Shown here piece after piece: positions 27,618 to 37,292 of a stretch of 64,000 bases of DNA. Numbering within the stretch: position 1 is the first letter of the stretch; every line of letters begins with the position of its first letter. The position numbers and the translations under genes were made by a program. The notes under the pieces were generated by a model. That model saw only the letters and a program-made list of their open reading frames with translations. It was not told where the DNA came from and made no database searches. The stretch is from Rhodospirillaceae bacterium SYSU D60007 (GTDB taxonomy: Bacteria > Pseudomonadota > Alphaproteobacteria > Reyranellales > Reyranellaceae): the NCBI GenBank assembly GCA_003574685.1, contig QOCQ01000016.1, forward strand, positions 1 to 64,000, read 5' to 3'.

Positions 27618-30308
27618 ATGGCGGACGCAACGCACGCGAGCGACACGCAGCACGTCGACGTGGCGGTGGTGGGAGTCGGTTTCGCCGGCCTCTATCTGCT
27701 CCATCGCCTCCGGCGTGCGGGCTTCTCGGCGGTCGGCCTGGACTCCGCCGACGATGTCGGCGGCACGTGGTACTGGAACCGGTATCCCGGCGCGCGCTGC
27801 GATATCGCGACGACCGACTACAGCTACACCTTCGACCCGGAACTCGAAGACGCCTGGACATGGTCGGAGAAGTACGCGACCCAGCCCGAGATTCTGCGCT
27901 ATCTCGGGTTTGTCGCCGACCGCTATGACCTGCGGCGCGACATCCGGTTCGGCACGACGGTGACTGCCGCACGCTGGCTGGACGACACGCAGCGCTGGCA
28001 CCTGGCAACTAGCAAGGGTCCCGCGGTGTCCTGCCGGTTCTACGTCATGGCCAGCGGCTGCCTCTCGGCCCCCAAGCCGCCGGAGATCAATGGCGTCCGC
28101 GACTTCAAGGGCGCGATCTACTTCACCGGCCGCTGGCCGCATGAGGAGCCCGACCTTGCCGGCAAGCGTGTTGCCGTGATCGGCACAGGATCGTCGGCGG
28201 TGCAGGCCATTCCGCGGATCGCGGAGCGGGCATCGCATCTCACGGTCTTCCAGCGGACACCGAATTTCTCCATGCCCGCACACAATGGGGCGCCACTGGC
28301 CGACCGCGTGGCCCTGCTCGAGAAAGACCGTGCCGGCTTCCGCGAGCAGGCGCGATGGTCGCTGGCCGGCGTGCCATTGCCGCCGGCAACCGAATTCAGT
28401 TGGCAGCTTACCGACGCCCAGCGTCGCGAGCGTTTCGAAAAGGCATGGGCCACCGGCGATCTGGTGGTGATCCTGACCCAGCTCTGGGCCGACCAGGGAA
28501 GCGATATCGATGGCAACAGGCTGGTGGCCGACCTGGTCCGCGAGAAGATTCGCGCCATCGTGAAGGACCCCGAGACGGCCGCGGCGTTGTCGCCGCAGGA
28601 TCACCCGTTCGGGGCCAAGCGGCCCTGTCTCGATACCGGCTATTACGCCACCTACAATCGCCCCAACGTCACGCTGGTCGACCTGCGGCGCGATCCGATC
28701 AGGAGGATCACGGCTTCAGGCATCGTCACCGAAAACAACAGGCACGACGTGGACGTAATCGTCTTCGCGACCGGGTTCGACGCGATGACAGGGGCGCTGC
28801 TTGCAATTCATCCCGTTGCCGGCCGTGGCGGCCTGGCGCTGTCGGATGTCTGGGGCAATGGTCCGCAGACCTATCTCGGCCTGACCGTGGCCGGCTTCCC
28901 CAACCTCTTCATGGTCACCGGTCCGGGCAGCCCGTCGGTGCTCTCGAACATGATCGTGTCGATCGAGCAGCACGTCGACTGGATCGTGGACCGCCTGGTC
29001 GCGATGCGCGATGCCGGCTTCACCGTGATCGAGGCGACGGAGACGGCGCAGGCCGGCTGGGCGCGTCACATGGCGGATTGCGCGATGCTCAGCCTGCACC
29101 GCCTCGCCAACACCTGGTACACGGGCGCCAACGTCCCCGGCAAGGCGCGCGGCGTCATGCCCTACACGGGCGGCGTGGGTCCCTACCGCGGCATCTGCAA
29201 CGAGGTGGTCGCCCGCGGCATGCTGGGCTTCCGGCTCACCGGACCCGATGTCCCCGCGCAATGCAACGACGGCGAGATCGTGCGCCTGCAGCCCGATGTC
29301 CGCCTGGTGCTGGCCGCCCTGGCCGAGATGAACCTGCCGCCGATCGAATCGCTTGGCGCCGAGGGCGCGCGCGACTTTGTCAACCAGTTCAACGCCACGC
29401 GTCCGGCCGGCCGCCCGGTGGGTGAGGTGATCGACGGAACATTGCCCGCAGGCGACGCCTCGCTTCCATACCGATTGTACCGGCCGGCAACACCGGGACC
29501 GCACGCCGTCGTGGTCTATTTCCATGGCGGCGGCTGGGTGCTGGGCAGCCACGAATCGGATGATCCCTTCTGCCGCGATCTCTGCCGGCGCAGCGACATG
29601 ATCATCGTCAGCATCGGCTACCGGCATGCCCCCGAGCACCGCTTCCCCACCGCGGCGGAGGACGGCTACGCGTCCCTGTGCTGGGTCGCCGACCACGTCG
29701 CAGAGCTGGGCGGCCGGCCGGGCCCCGTGGCCGTTGCCGGCTGGAGTGCCGGCGGCAACATCGCGGCCGTCACCTGCCAACTGGCGCGCGATCGTGGCGG
29801 CCCGCCGATCGCGGGCCAGCTCCTGGTCTGCCCGGTCACCGACAGCGATTTCGAACGCCAGTCATATCGCGACAACGCCGAAGGCTATTTCCTCACGCGC
29901 TCGCTGATGCACTGGTTCTGGGACCAGTATTGCGACCCTGCCGATCGCCGCGATCCACGCGTGTCACCGCTGCGCGGCAAGCTCGCCGGCCTGCCGCCGG
30001 CATTCGTCGTCACCTCCGAGTTTGACCCGCTGCGCGATGAGGGCATCGCCTACGCCGAGGCTCTCGCCGCCGCCCGCGTGCCCGTCATGCAATTGCAGGC
30101 CCGCGGCCACTTCCATTCATCGTTCACCATGGTCGACGTTGTGCTCACGGGTGTCGCCGGACGCGTGGAAATGGCCAAAGCCCTGCGCCACTTCGCCGGC
30201 CTGCCGGCGGAGGCAGGCCAGGCCACGCGTGAAGCCGGGCAGGGCCGGCCCTTGCCACCTCGCCCCGCCCCGCAGACAGCCGACCAGGCCGCGGCAGGTT
30301 CCATATAA
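27618..30308 (+). CDS. Fused flavin monooxygenase (Baeyer-Villiger-like) and HSL-type esterase
   Basis: An 896-residue two-domain protein. Residues 1-550 are a class B flavin monooxygenase: FAD motif [15 protein letters not shown], then [18 protein letters not shown], and the NADPH Rossmann motif GTGSSAVQ. The fingerprint FxGxxxHxxxWP is F163, G165, Phe169 in place of His, W173-P174. Residues about 590-880 are a hormone-sensitive-lipase-type esterase: oxyanion HGGGW (about 635), nucleophile Ser710 in GWSAGG, acid in EFDPLRDE, histidine in GHFHSSF. A Baeyer-Villiger step would form an ester that the second domain could cleave, turning a ketone into alcohol plus acid (inference). GAGGGAGGAAACG precedes the ATG. 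The His to Phe change questions the oxygenation chemistry. Confidence 0.9.
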   Translation: MADATHASDTQHVDVAVVGVGFAGLYLLHRLRRAGFSAVGLDSADDVGGTWYWNRYPGARCDIATTDYSYTFDPELEDAWTWSEKYATQPEILRYLGFVADRYDLRRDIRFGTTVTAARWLDDTQRWHLATSKGPAVSCRFYVMASGCLSAPKPPEINGVRDFKGAIYFTGRWPHEEPDLAGKRVAVIGTGSSAVQAIPRIAERASHLTVFQRTPNFSMPAHNGAPLADRVALLEKDRAGFREQARWSLAGVPLPPATEFSWQLTDAQRRERFEKAWATGDLVVILTQLWADQGSDIDGNRLVADLVREKIRAIVKDPETAAALSPQDHPFGAKRPCLDTGYYATYNRPNVTLVDLRRDPIRRITASGIVTENNRHDVDVIVFATGFDAMTGALLAIHPVAGRGGLALSDVWGNGPQTYLGLTVAGFPNLFMVTGPGSPSVLSNMIVSIEQHVDWIVDRLVAMRDAGFTVIEATETAQAGWARHMADCAMLSLHRLANTWYTGANVPGKARGVMPYTGGVGPYRGICNEVVARGMLGFRLTGPDVPAQCNDGEIVRLQPDVRLVLAALAEMNLPPIESLGAEGARDFVNQFNATRPAGRPVGEVIDGTLPAGDASLPYRLYRPATPGPHAVVVYFHGGGWVLGSHESDDPFCRDLCRRSDMIIVSIGYRHAPEHRFPTAAEDGYASLCWVADHVAELGGRPGPVAVAGWSAGGNIAAVTCQLARDRGGPPIAGQLLVCPVTDSDFERQSYRDNAEGYFLTRSLMHWFWDQYCDPADRRDPRVSPLRGKLAGLPPAFVVTSEFDPLRDEGIAYAEALAAARVPVMQLQARGHFHSSFTMVDVVLTGVAGRVEMAKALRHFAGLPAEAGQATREAGQGRPLPPRPAPQTADQAAAGSI

Positions 30309-30322
30309 GGTAGGAGCGAACC

Positions 30323-30410
30323 GCTTCATGGTGAGCTTGTCGAACCATGAAGCGGTCCGCACCGGCGGCCGTGCGACGCCTTCATGGTTCGACAGGCTCA
30401 TCATGAAGGC
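30323..30410. repeat. Family B palindromic element, paired
   Basis: Units 30323-30353 and 30378-30410 in inverted orientation, immediately after the monooxygenase-esterase stop; probably ends or stabilises that transcript. Confidence 0.88.
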
Positions 30411-30550
30411 TACTTTCGATGCCGCGTTTCCTCCCGAATGAAAGGGAGGGGCGGTCGGGCAATCAGGTGTCGCTTGTTCCCTGCGGGGGTGGTGGCCTAG
30501 CTTCTTCCAGCAAGAGGCCGGCGCGTCCGGGATGCCCCGCAGGTCCGTTG

Positions 30551-33500
30551 ATGCAGTGTTCGCAATGCCAGCACGTCAATCCCGCCGGGGCAAAGTTTTG
30601 CCTCGAATGCGGTGCGCCGCTGGCGCGGACCTGCGCGCATTGCGGCCGGCAACTCCCGCCAGCGGCGAAGTTCTGTCCCGAGTGCGGCCAGCCGGCCGCG
30701 GCTGCCGCCTCGCCTTACGGCGCACCCGCCGCGTATACGCCGCGGCGGCTGGCCGAGAAGATCCTGACCTCGAAGGCCGCACTGGAGGGCGAGCGCAAGC
30801 AGGTCACGGTGCTGTTCGCCGACCTGAAAGGCTCGATGGAACTGCTGTCCGACCGCGATCCCGAGGAAGCCCGCGGCCTGCTGGAGCCGGTGATCGAGCG
30901 CATGATGGCGGCCGTGCATCACTTCGAAGGCACTGTCAGCCTGGTGATGGGCGACGGCATCATGGCGATCTTCGGCGCGCCGCTGGCACATGAGGATCAC
31001 GCGGTGCGCGCCTGCTACGCGGCGATGCGCATGCAGGAGCTGGTGCAGGGATACGCGGTCGAGGCCCGCCGTGCGCACGGGGTAAACCTGCAGATCCGCG
31101 TGGGGCTGAACTCCGGCGAGGTCGTGGTCGGCGCCATCGGCAGCGACCTGCACATGGACTACACCGCCGTGGGCCGCACGACTCATCTGGCCTCGCGCAT
31201 GGAGCAGTTCGCCAGCCCCGGCAGCATTCTGGTGACGCGCTCGACACTTGACCTGGCCGAGGGCTTCATCGCCGTGAAGCCCCTGGGGCCGGTGCCCGTC
31301 CGCGGGCTGGCCGAGGCCGTGCAAGTCTACGAGGTCACGGGCCCCGGCCCGGCGCGCACCCGGCTGCAAGCGGCCGCCCGGCGTGGGCTCACGCAGTTCA
31401 CGGGCCGGGAAGCCGAGCTGGCGCAGCTCCACGATGCCCGTCAGCGCGCCACCGCAGGTCACGGCCAGATCGTCGCGGTGAGCGCCGAAGCCGGCATCGG
31501 CAAATCGCGGCTGGTCTACGAGTTCGTGCACGCGCCCGAGCTGCAGGACTGGCTGATCGTCCAGTGCGTTTCCGTTTCCTACGGCAAGTCCACCAGCTAC
31601 CTGCCGGTGATCAACCTGCTGCGCCACTATTTCGATATCAATGCCCGCGATGACCTGCAGACGATCAGCGACAAGGTCATGACCCGGCTGCTCGCGCTGG
31701 ACCGCGGACTGTCTCACGCCGTGCCCGCCGTGCTGGCGCTGCTCGATGTCCCCGTGCGCGACAGCGCCTGGCAGTCGGCAGCCCCCAGCCAGCGCCGCGA
31801 GCAGACGCTGGATGCGCTGCGGCTGCTGGTACTGCGCGAGGCGCGCGAGCGGCCCATCCTGCTGCTCTTCGAGGACCTCCACTGGGCCGACGGCGAAACC
31901 CAGGCCCTGCTCGACAGCCTGGTGGACAGCCTGACCTCGGAAAGGTTGCTGCTGCTGATAACCTGCAGACCCGAGTTTCGACATGGCTGGAGCGACAAGC
32001 CGGCCTGGCGCGAGTTGCGGCTGGACGCGCTGCCGGCCGGCACCACGGAAAAACTCCTGAATGCGTTGCTGGGAGACGATCCCGGCCTGGCGCCGCTCAA
32101 GCAGCGGCTGGCCGGAAACGGCAACCCGTTCTTCCTCGAGGAGACGATCCGCACCCTGGTAGAGACCGGGGCACTCGAGGGCCAGCGCGGCCAGCACCGC
32201 CTGGCCCAGCCGCTTGAGGCTATCCGTATCCCCGCCAGCGTACAGGTGATGCTGGCGGCGCGTATCGACCGGCTGGCGCCCGACGACAAGCGCCTGCTGC
32301 AAACGGCGGCGGTCATCGGCAAGGACGTTCCCTTTACCCTGCTGCAGGCCGTGACCGATCTGCCGAATGAAGGGCTGCGCGAAGCGCTGGACCGGCTGCA
32401 AGCCGCCGAGTTCCTCTACGAAGCCGAACTGTTCCCCGATTTGCGCTACGCGTTCAAGCATGCGCTGACGCATGAGACCGCCTATGCCGGCCTGCTGCAG
32501 GAGCGCCGCCGCGAGCTGCATGCGCGCATCGTCGAGGCCATCGAGACGCTGCATCGCGACCGCCTGGGCGAACAGACGGAATGGCTGGCGCACCACGCGC
32601 TGCGCGGCGAGCTGCGCGAGAAGGCCGTGGCATATCTCCGCCAGGCCGGGCGAAAGGCCGCCGCGCGCTCGGCGCTGCCCGATGCGCGGGTCTGGTTCCG
32701 GCAGGCGATGGAGGTTCTGCAGGCGCTGCCACAGAGCCGCGAAAACCTGGAACAGGCCTTCGACATCCGCATCGACCAGCGGCACCTGCTGGTGCAGCTT
32801 GGCGAGGTGCGCCGCAGCTTCGAGCGCCTGCGCGAAGCCGAGGCGCTGGCGGACCAGCTCGACGACGACCGCCGCCGTGGCCTGGTCCACGCCTTCGCCA
32901 CCAACATCCACTGCCTGCTGGGCAACCTCGACGAGGCGGTGTCGACCGGCACCCGGGCGCTTCAGATTGCCGAGCGCCTTTCGGATCTGCGGTTGCGCAT
33001 CCAGGCCACGTCCTATCTGGAACAGGCCCACTACCATCGCGCCGAATTTGCACGGGCCATCGAGCTTGCCATCGCCAACCTCGCAGCACTGCCGGGCGAC
33101 TGGGTCTATGACAGCCCGGGAAGTGCCACGCCGGCCTTCGTGTTCGACCGGTGCTGGATGGTCATGTGTCTCGCCGAGCTCGGCCGGTTCGCCGAGGCGG
33201 GGCCGCACGAAACCGAGATGCTGCGTCTTGCCGAGCAGACACAACAGGCGACCACCATCAGTCAGGCCCATTTCGCGGCCGGCCGCCGCCATTTGCTGCG
33301 CGGGGACTGGCCCGCGGCGCGCGTGCACTTCGAACGCGGCGCCGCCTCATGCCGCACCGGCAGCATTAACCTGAGCCTGCCCCGGGCTGTTGCTGCGCTC
33401 GCCTGGGTGATGGCCCAGGCCGGCGAAACGGCGGAGGCAGAGAGCCTGGTGCGCGAAGGCGAATCCGTGCTGCAGCACGTCGCGGCGCAGGGCAGCCGTG

Positions 33501-33904
33501 GCCATCTCGGTCTGCCCTACGTCTACCTCGGCCATGCCTGTCTGGCACTGAACCGGCCCGCAGAAGCCCGCGACCTTGCCCAACGCGCGATCGACATTGC
33601 GCCCTCCCACCGCGGCTCGACTGCCTACGCGCTGCACCTGCTGGGCGACATCGCCGCACATCCGGATCGCCTCGACGTGGACGCCGGCGAGGCCAGCTAC
33701 CAGGAGGCGCTGGCACTGGCCGGGTCGCTCGGCATGCGCCCGCTGGTGGCGCGCTGCCATCACGATCTCGGCCGGCTGCACCAGCAGAGCGCAAGGCCTG
33801 AGGAGGCACGCCGGCAGCTCGCAAAAGCGCTGGCTGCCTACCGCGCACTCGACATGCGCTTCTGGCCGGAGCAGGCGCAAGCGGAGATGGACGGGCTGAG
33901 ATGA
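30551..33904 (+). CDS. Zinc-ribbon / class III nucleotide cyclase / AAA-type ATPase / TPR signalling protein
   Basis: A 1117-residue multidomain regulator. Two zinc ribbons come first (CSQC..CLEC and CAHC..CPEC, residues 3-50). The cyclase domain is about 80-260, with metal aspartates Asp91 (LFADLKGS) and Asp135 (MGDGIMAIFG). Next is an NTPase starting FTGREAEL with Walker A AEAGIGKSR (about 314-322) and Walker B-like LLLFEDLHWAD, then TPR-like helices to the C-terminus. In the cyclase motif YTAVGRTTHLASRM the transition-state Asn is His212, a variant I know from rhizobial homologues. Activity therefore needs testing. ATG 30551 directly precedes the first ribbon. Its TGA overlaps the next gene by 4 bases. 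Confidence 0.88.
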   Translation: MQCSQCQHVNPAGAKFCLECGAPLARTCAHCGRQLPPAAKFCPECGQPAAAAASPYGAPAAYTPRRLAEKILTSKAALEGERKQVTVLFADLKGSMELLSDRDPEEARGLLEPVIERMMAAVHHFEGTVSLVMGDGIMAIFGAPLAHEDHAVRACYAAMRMQELVQGYAVEARRAHGVNLQIRVGLNSGEVVVGAIGSDLHMDYTAVGRTTHLASRMEQFASPGSILVTRSTLDLAEGFIAVKPLGPVPVRGLAEAVQVYEVTGPGPARTRLQAAARRGLTQFTGREAELAQLHDARQRATAGHGQIVAVSAEAGIGKSRLVYEFVHAPELQDWLIVQCVSVSYGKSTSYLPVINLLRHYFDINARDDLQTISDKVMTRLLALDRGLSHAVPAVLALLDVPVRDSAWQSAAPSQRREQTLDALRLLVLREARERPILLLFEDLHWADGETQALLDSLVDSLTSERLLLLITCRPEFRHGWSDKPAWRELRLDALPAGTTEKLLNALLGDDPGLAPLKQRLAGNGNPFFLEETIRTLVETGALEGQRGQHRLAQPLEAIRIPASVQVMLAARIDRLAPDDKRLLQTAAVIGKDVPFTLLQAVTDLPNEGLREALDRLQAAEFLYEAELFPDLRYAFKHALTHETAYAGLLQERRRELHARIVEAIETLHRDRLGEQTEWLAHHALRGELREKAVAYLRQAGRKAAARSALPDARVWFRQAMEVLQALPQSRENLEQAFDIRIDQRHLLVQLGEVRRSFERLREAEALADQLDDDRRRGLVHAFATNIHCLLGNLDEAVSTGTRALQIAERLSDLRLRIQATSYLEQAHYHRAEFARAIELAIANLAALPGDWVYDSPGSATPAFVFDRCWMVMCLAELGRFAEAGPHETEMLRLAEQTQQATTISQAHFAAGRRHLLRGDWPAARVHFERGAASCRTGSINLSLPRAVAALAWVMAQAGETAEAESLVREGESVLQHVAAQGSRGHLGLPYVYLGHACLALNRPAEARDLAQRAIDIAPSHRGSTAYALHLLGDIAAHPDRLDVDAGEASYQEALALAGSLGMRPLVARCHHDLGRLHQQSARPEEARRQLAKALAAYRALDMRFWPEQAQAEMDGLR

Positions 33905-34938
33905 ACGCGATGCAACCCCTGCCCCTGCTGCCGACCATGGGAGTCGGCAGCTACGCCTCGCCCGGCTGGTTCGTGTCGGGCCGCGCCCGCATGCGCGAGG
34001 GCGACTTCGGTTCCGCCGATATCGAGGAGATGTTCGAGGATGCCACGCGCCTTGCGATCGCCGACCAGATCGAGGCAGGACTGGACATCGTCAGCGACGG
34101 CGAGCTGCATCGCCAGCGCTTCGTCTTCGAGATGTTCCAGCATCTCCAGGGGCTGAAACGCATCGCACCGGCGCGGAAGCTCGGCGTGCCCGGCTACGAC
34201 ATGGCGCCGCATTTCGCCGTCGAAAGTGCGATCTCCGCCCCGCGCGGACTTGGCGTGGCGGTGGAGTTCCGCACCCTGAAGCGCCTCGCCCCAGGGCGGC
34301 ACCTCAAGGTGGCCCTGCCCGGCCCCGTGACCTTCGCGGGATTTACGACGGCGGCCGGCCGCGATGCTGCTGACGTGATCGAGACGCTCGTGCAGATTGT
34401 ACGGGCGGAGCTGGAGCGCCTGGCTGCCGAGGGCGCGGACTACGTGCAGCTCGATGAGCCGGGCCTGGCCGCGCCGCCGCCGGGCCTGACGCCGGCGGAC
34501 TGCATTGAAGCGATCAACCGGACCTTTGCCGGCTTCGCCTTTCGCCGCGGCCTGCATGTCTGCTTCGGCAACAATGCCGGCCGGCCGATGGCCGACCGCG
34601 ACATCCTGCGGCTGATGCCGGCGCTCGTTGGACTCAAGGCGGACGAGGTTTCCCTTGAGTTCGCCAACCGCGAGATGGCGCAGGTCGAGCTGGTCGCGGA
34701 ACTGGCACGCCGCTTCGATGTCGGCGTCGGCGTGGTGGACGTGAAGAGCTTCCATCTGGAGACGAAGGAAGCGGTGGCGCAGCGCATCGAGCTGTGCCTG
34801 AACCACGCCCCACCCGAACGTCTGCGCGTCACCGCCGATTGCGGCTTCTCGGCCCTGCCCCGCGCCCTCGCCCGCCGCAAGCTGATCGCGCTGGTCGACG
34901 GCGCCCGCCTCGCCCGCCGCACCCTCGCCGCCCAATAG
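33901..34938 (+). CDS. MetE-like (cobalamin-independent methionine synthase C-terminal family) protein
   Basis: A 345-residue TIM barrel like the C-terminal half of MetE. The zinc-type ligands are His and Cys in GLHVCFGN, Glu in VSLEFANREM and Cys in TADCGFSALPR. The N-terminal folate-binding half of MetE is absent, as in the core-MetE and epoxyalkane:CoM transferase families. Probable role: methyl or alkyl transfer to a thiol, acceptor unknown. It overlaps the cyclase/ATPase stop by 4 bases (ATGA), so the two are translationally coupled. A paralogue is at 44299-45327. Confidence 0.85.
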   Translation: MNAMQPLPLLPTMGVGSYASPGWFVSGRARMREGDFGSADIEEMFEDATRLAIADQIEAGLDIVSDGELHRQRFVFEMFQHLQGLKRIAPARKLGVPGYDMAPHFAVESAISAPRGLGVAVEFRTLKRLAPGRHLKVALPGPVTFAGFTTAAGRDAADVIETLVQIVRAELERLAAEGADYVQLDEPGLAAPPPGLTPADCIEAINRTFAGFAFRRGLHVCFGNNAGRPMADRDILRLMPALVGLKADEVSLEFANREMAQVELVAELARRFDVGVGVVDVKSFHLETKEAVAQRIELCLNHAPPERLRVTADCGFSALPRALARRKLIALVDGARLARRTLAAQ

Positions 34939-34955
34939 CCTTCCGCCGAGATTTG

Positions 34956-35083
34956 CCGTCGTCCTGAGCGAAGCGAAGGACCTTGCGGCCGCCCAACCGT
35001 GAACGCTCGCGGCGGTGAATCATCGGCTCTGCCAGTCCTTGTCCGAACCATCGCAAGGTCCTTCGCTTCGCTCAGGACGACGG
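34956..35083. repeat. Palindromic element, family C (GTCCTGAGCGAAGCGAAGGAC)
   Basis: Left arm from 34956 (CCGTCGTCCTGAGCGAAGCG, GAAGGACCTTGCGG) and right arm to 35083 (CGCAAGGTCCTTCGCTTCGC, TCAGGACGACGG) are inverted with about 65 bases between. A second copy is at 46020-46144. Confidence 0.88.
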
Positions 35084-35128
35084 TAGATGGCGATATGCGA
35101 AGGTCCGTGCCGGTGGGGGAAGATTTTA

Positions 35129-35157
35129 TTGATTCACCATAAGATGTACGCTATATG
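35129..35157 (+). promoter_or_regulatory. Candidate sigma-70 promoter in an AT-rich patch
   Basis: TTGATT at 35129-35134, a 17-base spacer, then TATATG at 35152-35157. Each hexamer matches consensus at four of six positions. The 35115-35190 stretch is conspicuously AT-rich for this genome. It would drive the terminase-like gene at 35194. Confidence 0.45.
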
Positions 35158-35181
35158 TTCTTTTTGAATATACACATAGCG
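35149..35181 (+). promoter_or_regulatory. Imperfect palindrome, candidate operator
   Basis: CGCTATATG (35149-35157) and CACATAGCG (35173-35181) form a 9-bp inverted repeat with one mismatch and 15 bases between. It overlaps the candidate -10 box and lies just before a gene for a helix-turn-helix protein, fitting autoregulation. No binding evidence is visible in sequence alone. Confidence 0.4.
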
Positions 35182-35193
35182 CGAGGTTCGGCA

Positions 35194-36069
35194 ATGGGCA
35201 AGGACACACGGGCCGGCGATGGGCGGCGGGCGGCGTTCTTGGCAGGGCTGGGGCGAGGACTGTCGGTGACCGGCGCGGCGGCCGCGGCCGGGGTCAACCG
35301 CACCCTCATTTACAAGTGGCAGAAGGAGCCGGATTTCGCCTCGGCCGTGCGGCTGGCGGAAGAGGCCGGGTCCGACCTGCTGGAGGACGAGGCGCTGCGC
35401 CGCGCGCTGGACGGCGTCGAGAAACCGGTGTTCTGGCGCGGCGAGCAGGTGGGCACGGTCAGGACCTACAATGACCGCCTGCTGATGCTGCTGTTGCAGC
35501 GGCGCCGGCCCGTGCGGGAGCCCGACGACGAGGAGAAGTACGAAAAGCAGCGGTCGACCGACATCGCTTTACAGACGCTCCTCGACTTCACGTTACAGTA
35601 CGTCGATCAGCGGACGGCCTGCGAGGGGCGCATCACGGAACTGACGCATGCCCTGAACGAGGCCCGCCAGGAGCTGGCTGCGGCCACGGGCGCGGCGGCG
35701 CCGGAACCCCTGCCCGTCGTCCTTCCCTACGACAAGGCGGAGCCTGCCGGCGACGACGAGGGCGAGAGCGAGGACGGCCCTGACGCGGCGGACGAAAGCC
35801 CGGCAGCGGCCGCTGCCGAGGCCGGCGGCGCCGACGGAACCAGCGCGGCGGATGAGAGACCGTACGCCGCGGCGACAGGCGTGCCGGACCTGGAGACAGC
35901 CGTTCTATCTGTCTCAAAGTGTCTCCCGGCTGACGCTCGTGCGTCTGGCCGGCGCGATCCTGAGTCCGATACCGCCCCTGATGCGGACGACGAGATGCCC
36001 GATAACCTGCGGCGCCTCTATGTCGAGGTGTTCGGGGGCGTGCCGCCGGCACTGCACCCGGGCAGATGA
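35194..36069 (+). CDS. Terminase-small-subunit-like DNA-binding protein, orphan
   Basis: A 291-residue protein. Residues 15-40 form a helix-turn-helix (FLAGLGRGLSVTGAAAAAGV, then NRTLIYKWQKEPDF). About 45-110 (EEAGSDLLEDEALRRALDGV, EKPVFWRGEQVGTVRTYNDRLLMLLLQRRRP) closely resembles small-terminase/transposase-associated HTH proteins of prophages. The C-terminal 150 residues are acidic and disordered (GDDEGESEDGPDAADE). No large terminase, portal or capsid gene adjoins, so it is an orphan, perhaps a prophage relic adopted as a regulator. ATG 35194 follows GCGAGG. Confidence 0.7.
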   Translation: MGKDTRAGDGRRAAFLAGLGRGLSVTGAAAAAGVNRTLIYKWQKEPDFASAVRLAEEAGSDLLEDEALRRALDGVEKPVFWRGEQVGTVRTYNDRLLMLLLQRRRPVREPDDEEKYEKQRSTDIALQTLLDFTLQYVDQRTACEGRITELTHALNEARQELAAATGAAAPEPLPVVLPYDKAEPAGDDEGESEDGPDAADESPAAAAAEAGGADGTSAADERPYAAATGVPDLETAVLSVSKCLPADARASGRRDPESDTAPDADDEMPDNLRRLYVEVFGGVPPALHPGR

Positions 36070-36163
36070 ACAAGGCCCGCCCTCACCACAGGCAGGGCAC
36101 TGCCATTGCACGGGGTGAAGTCCGCATGTAACGATCGGGCCATCGTCACTCTGGGGGTGCTTC

Positions 36164-37138
36164 ATGAAGATCGACCGGATCGCGGCGCTTGCCGTTGCGA
36201 GCGCGCTGGCGGCGGGCAGCGCCATGGCGCAGACCAAATGGGATCTGCCGGCGGCTTACCCCGCCACCAACTTCCATACGATCAACATGCAGAAATTCGC
36301 CGATGCGGTGAAAGCCGGCACCGGCGGCAAGCTCGAGATCACCATTCATCCGGGCGGCTCGCTGTTCAAGGCGACCGAGATCAAGCGCGCCGTGCAGACC
36401 GGGCAGGCGCCGATCGGCGAGATCCTGATCTCGAACTTCGAGAATGAGGACCCGATCTTCGGTGTCGATGTCGTGCCCTTCCTTGCCACCAGCTTTGCCG
36501 ATGCGAAGAAGCTTTGGGCAGCGCAGAAGCCGGTTCTGGTGAAGAAGCTGGCCGCACAGGGCATGATCGCGCTGTTCGCCGTGCCGTGGCCGCCGCAGGG
36601 GCTCTACGCCAAGAAGGAGATCAACAGCCTCGCGGACATGAAGGGTCTGAAGTTCCGCGCCTACAACCGCGGCACGTCGCGCATCGCCGAGCTGGCGGGC
36701 GCGCAGCCGATCACCATCCAGGCGGCCGAGCTCAGCCAGGCGCTGGCCACCGGCAAAGTCGATTCGTTCATCTCGTCCGGCGCAACCGGCGTCGACTCCA
36801 AGGTGTGGGAGCAGCTCACCCACTTCTACGACACGCAGGCCTGGCTGCCCAAGGACCTGGTGATCGTGAACAAGGCGGCGTTCGACAAGCTCGATGACGC
36901 CACCAAAAAGCTGATCCTCGCCGAGGCCGAAAAGGCTGAAGCCGCCGGCTGGGCCGAAAGCGAGCGGCTGAGCAAGGGTTTCCTGGAGACGCTGGCGAAG
37001 AACGGCATGAAGGTGCAGCCGCCGTCTGCAAAGCTCGCCGCCGAGTACAAGGAGCTGGGCAAGAAGCTCACCGAGGAGTGGCTTCAGAAAGCCGGCGCCG
37101 ACGGCAAGGCCGTCGTCGACGCCTACCGCAAGATGTGA
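36164..37138 (+). CDS. TRAP transporter substrate-binding protein (DctP family)
   Basis: A 324-residue periplasmic binding protein. The signal peptide is residues 1-22 with cleavage after AMA. The TRAP fold includes HTINMQKFADAVKAGTGGKL, then MKGLKFRAYNRGTSRIAELAGA, where Arg is the usual carboxylate-binding residue. The ligand is probably an organic acid. GGGGGTGCTTC precedes the ATG. It heads a DctP-DctQ-DctM operon. Confidence 0.93.
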   Translation: MKIDRIAALAVASALAAGSAMAQTKWDLPAAYPATNFHTINMQKFADAVKAGTGGKLEITIHPGGSLFKATEIKRAVQTGQAPIGEILISNFENEDPIFGVDVVPFLATSFADAKKLWAAQKPVLVKKLAAQGMIALFAVPWPPQGLYAKKEINSLADMKGLKFRAYNRGTSRIAELAGAQPITIQAAELSQALATGKVDSFISSGATGVDSKVWEQLTHFYDTQAWLPKDLVIVNKAAFDKLDDATKKLILAEAEKAEAAGWAESERLSKGFLETLAKNGMKVQPPSAKLAAEYKELGKKLTEEWLQKAGADGKAVVDAYRKM

Positions 37139-37181
37139 CCCCGGGCGTGCCGCACCATCCCCCTTCCGCGCCTTCGGCGCA

Positions 37182-37233
37182 CCTTCCCCCTCCGGGGGAA
37201 GGCAGTTTGAGTCCTTCCCCCGAAGGGGGAAGG
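37182..37233. repeat. Paired CCTTCCCCC hairpins in the TRAP operon
   Basis: Hairpins CCTTCCCCC-TCC-GGGGGAAGG (37182-37202) and CCTTCCCCCGAAGGGGGAAGG (37213-37233), framed by inverted GCGCCTTCGGCGCACC and GGTGGCGCGCAGCGCC segments. It is organised like family A but with a different core. It lies between the binding protein and the membrane genes, as at the ABC operon. Confidence 0.8.
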
Positions 37234-37292
37234 TGGCGCGCAGCGCCGAAAGGGGGCTGCCGCCGCAAGCACGGCGTCAGAGGCGCGGGCCG

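Noticed and set aside
30497-33328. A 943-codon open frame antisense to the cyclase/ATPase gene
   Set aside because: It has no domain or ribosome site and mirrors the codon bias of the true gene; long antisense frames are expected at this GC content.
35194-36069. Active prophage
   Set aside because: Only the small-terminase-like gene is present; flanking genes are a MetE-like enzyme and a TRAP transporter, with no integrase or att-like direct repeats seen.
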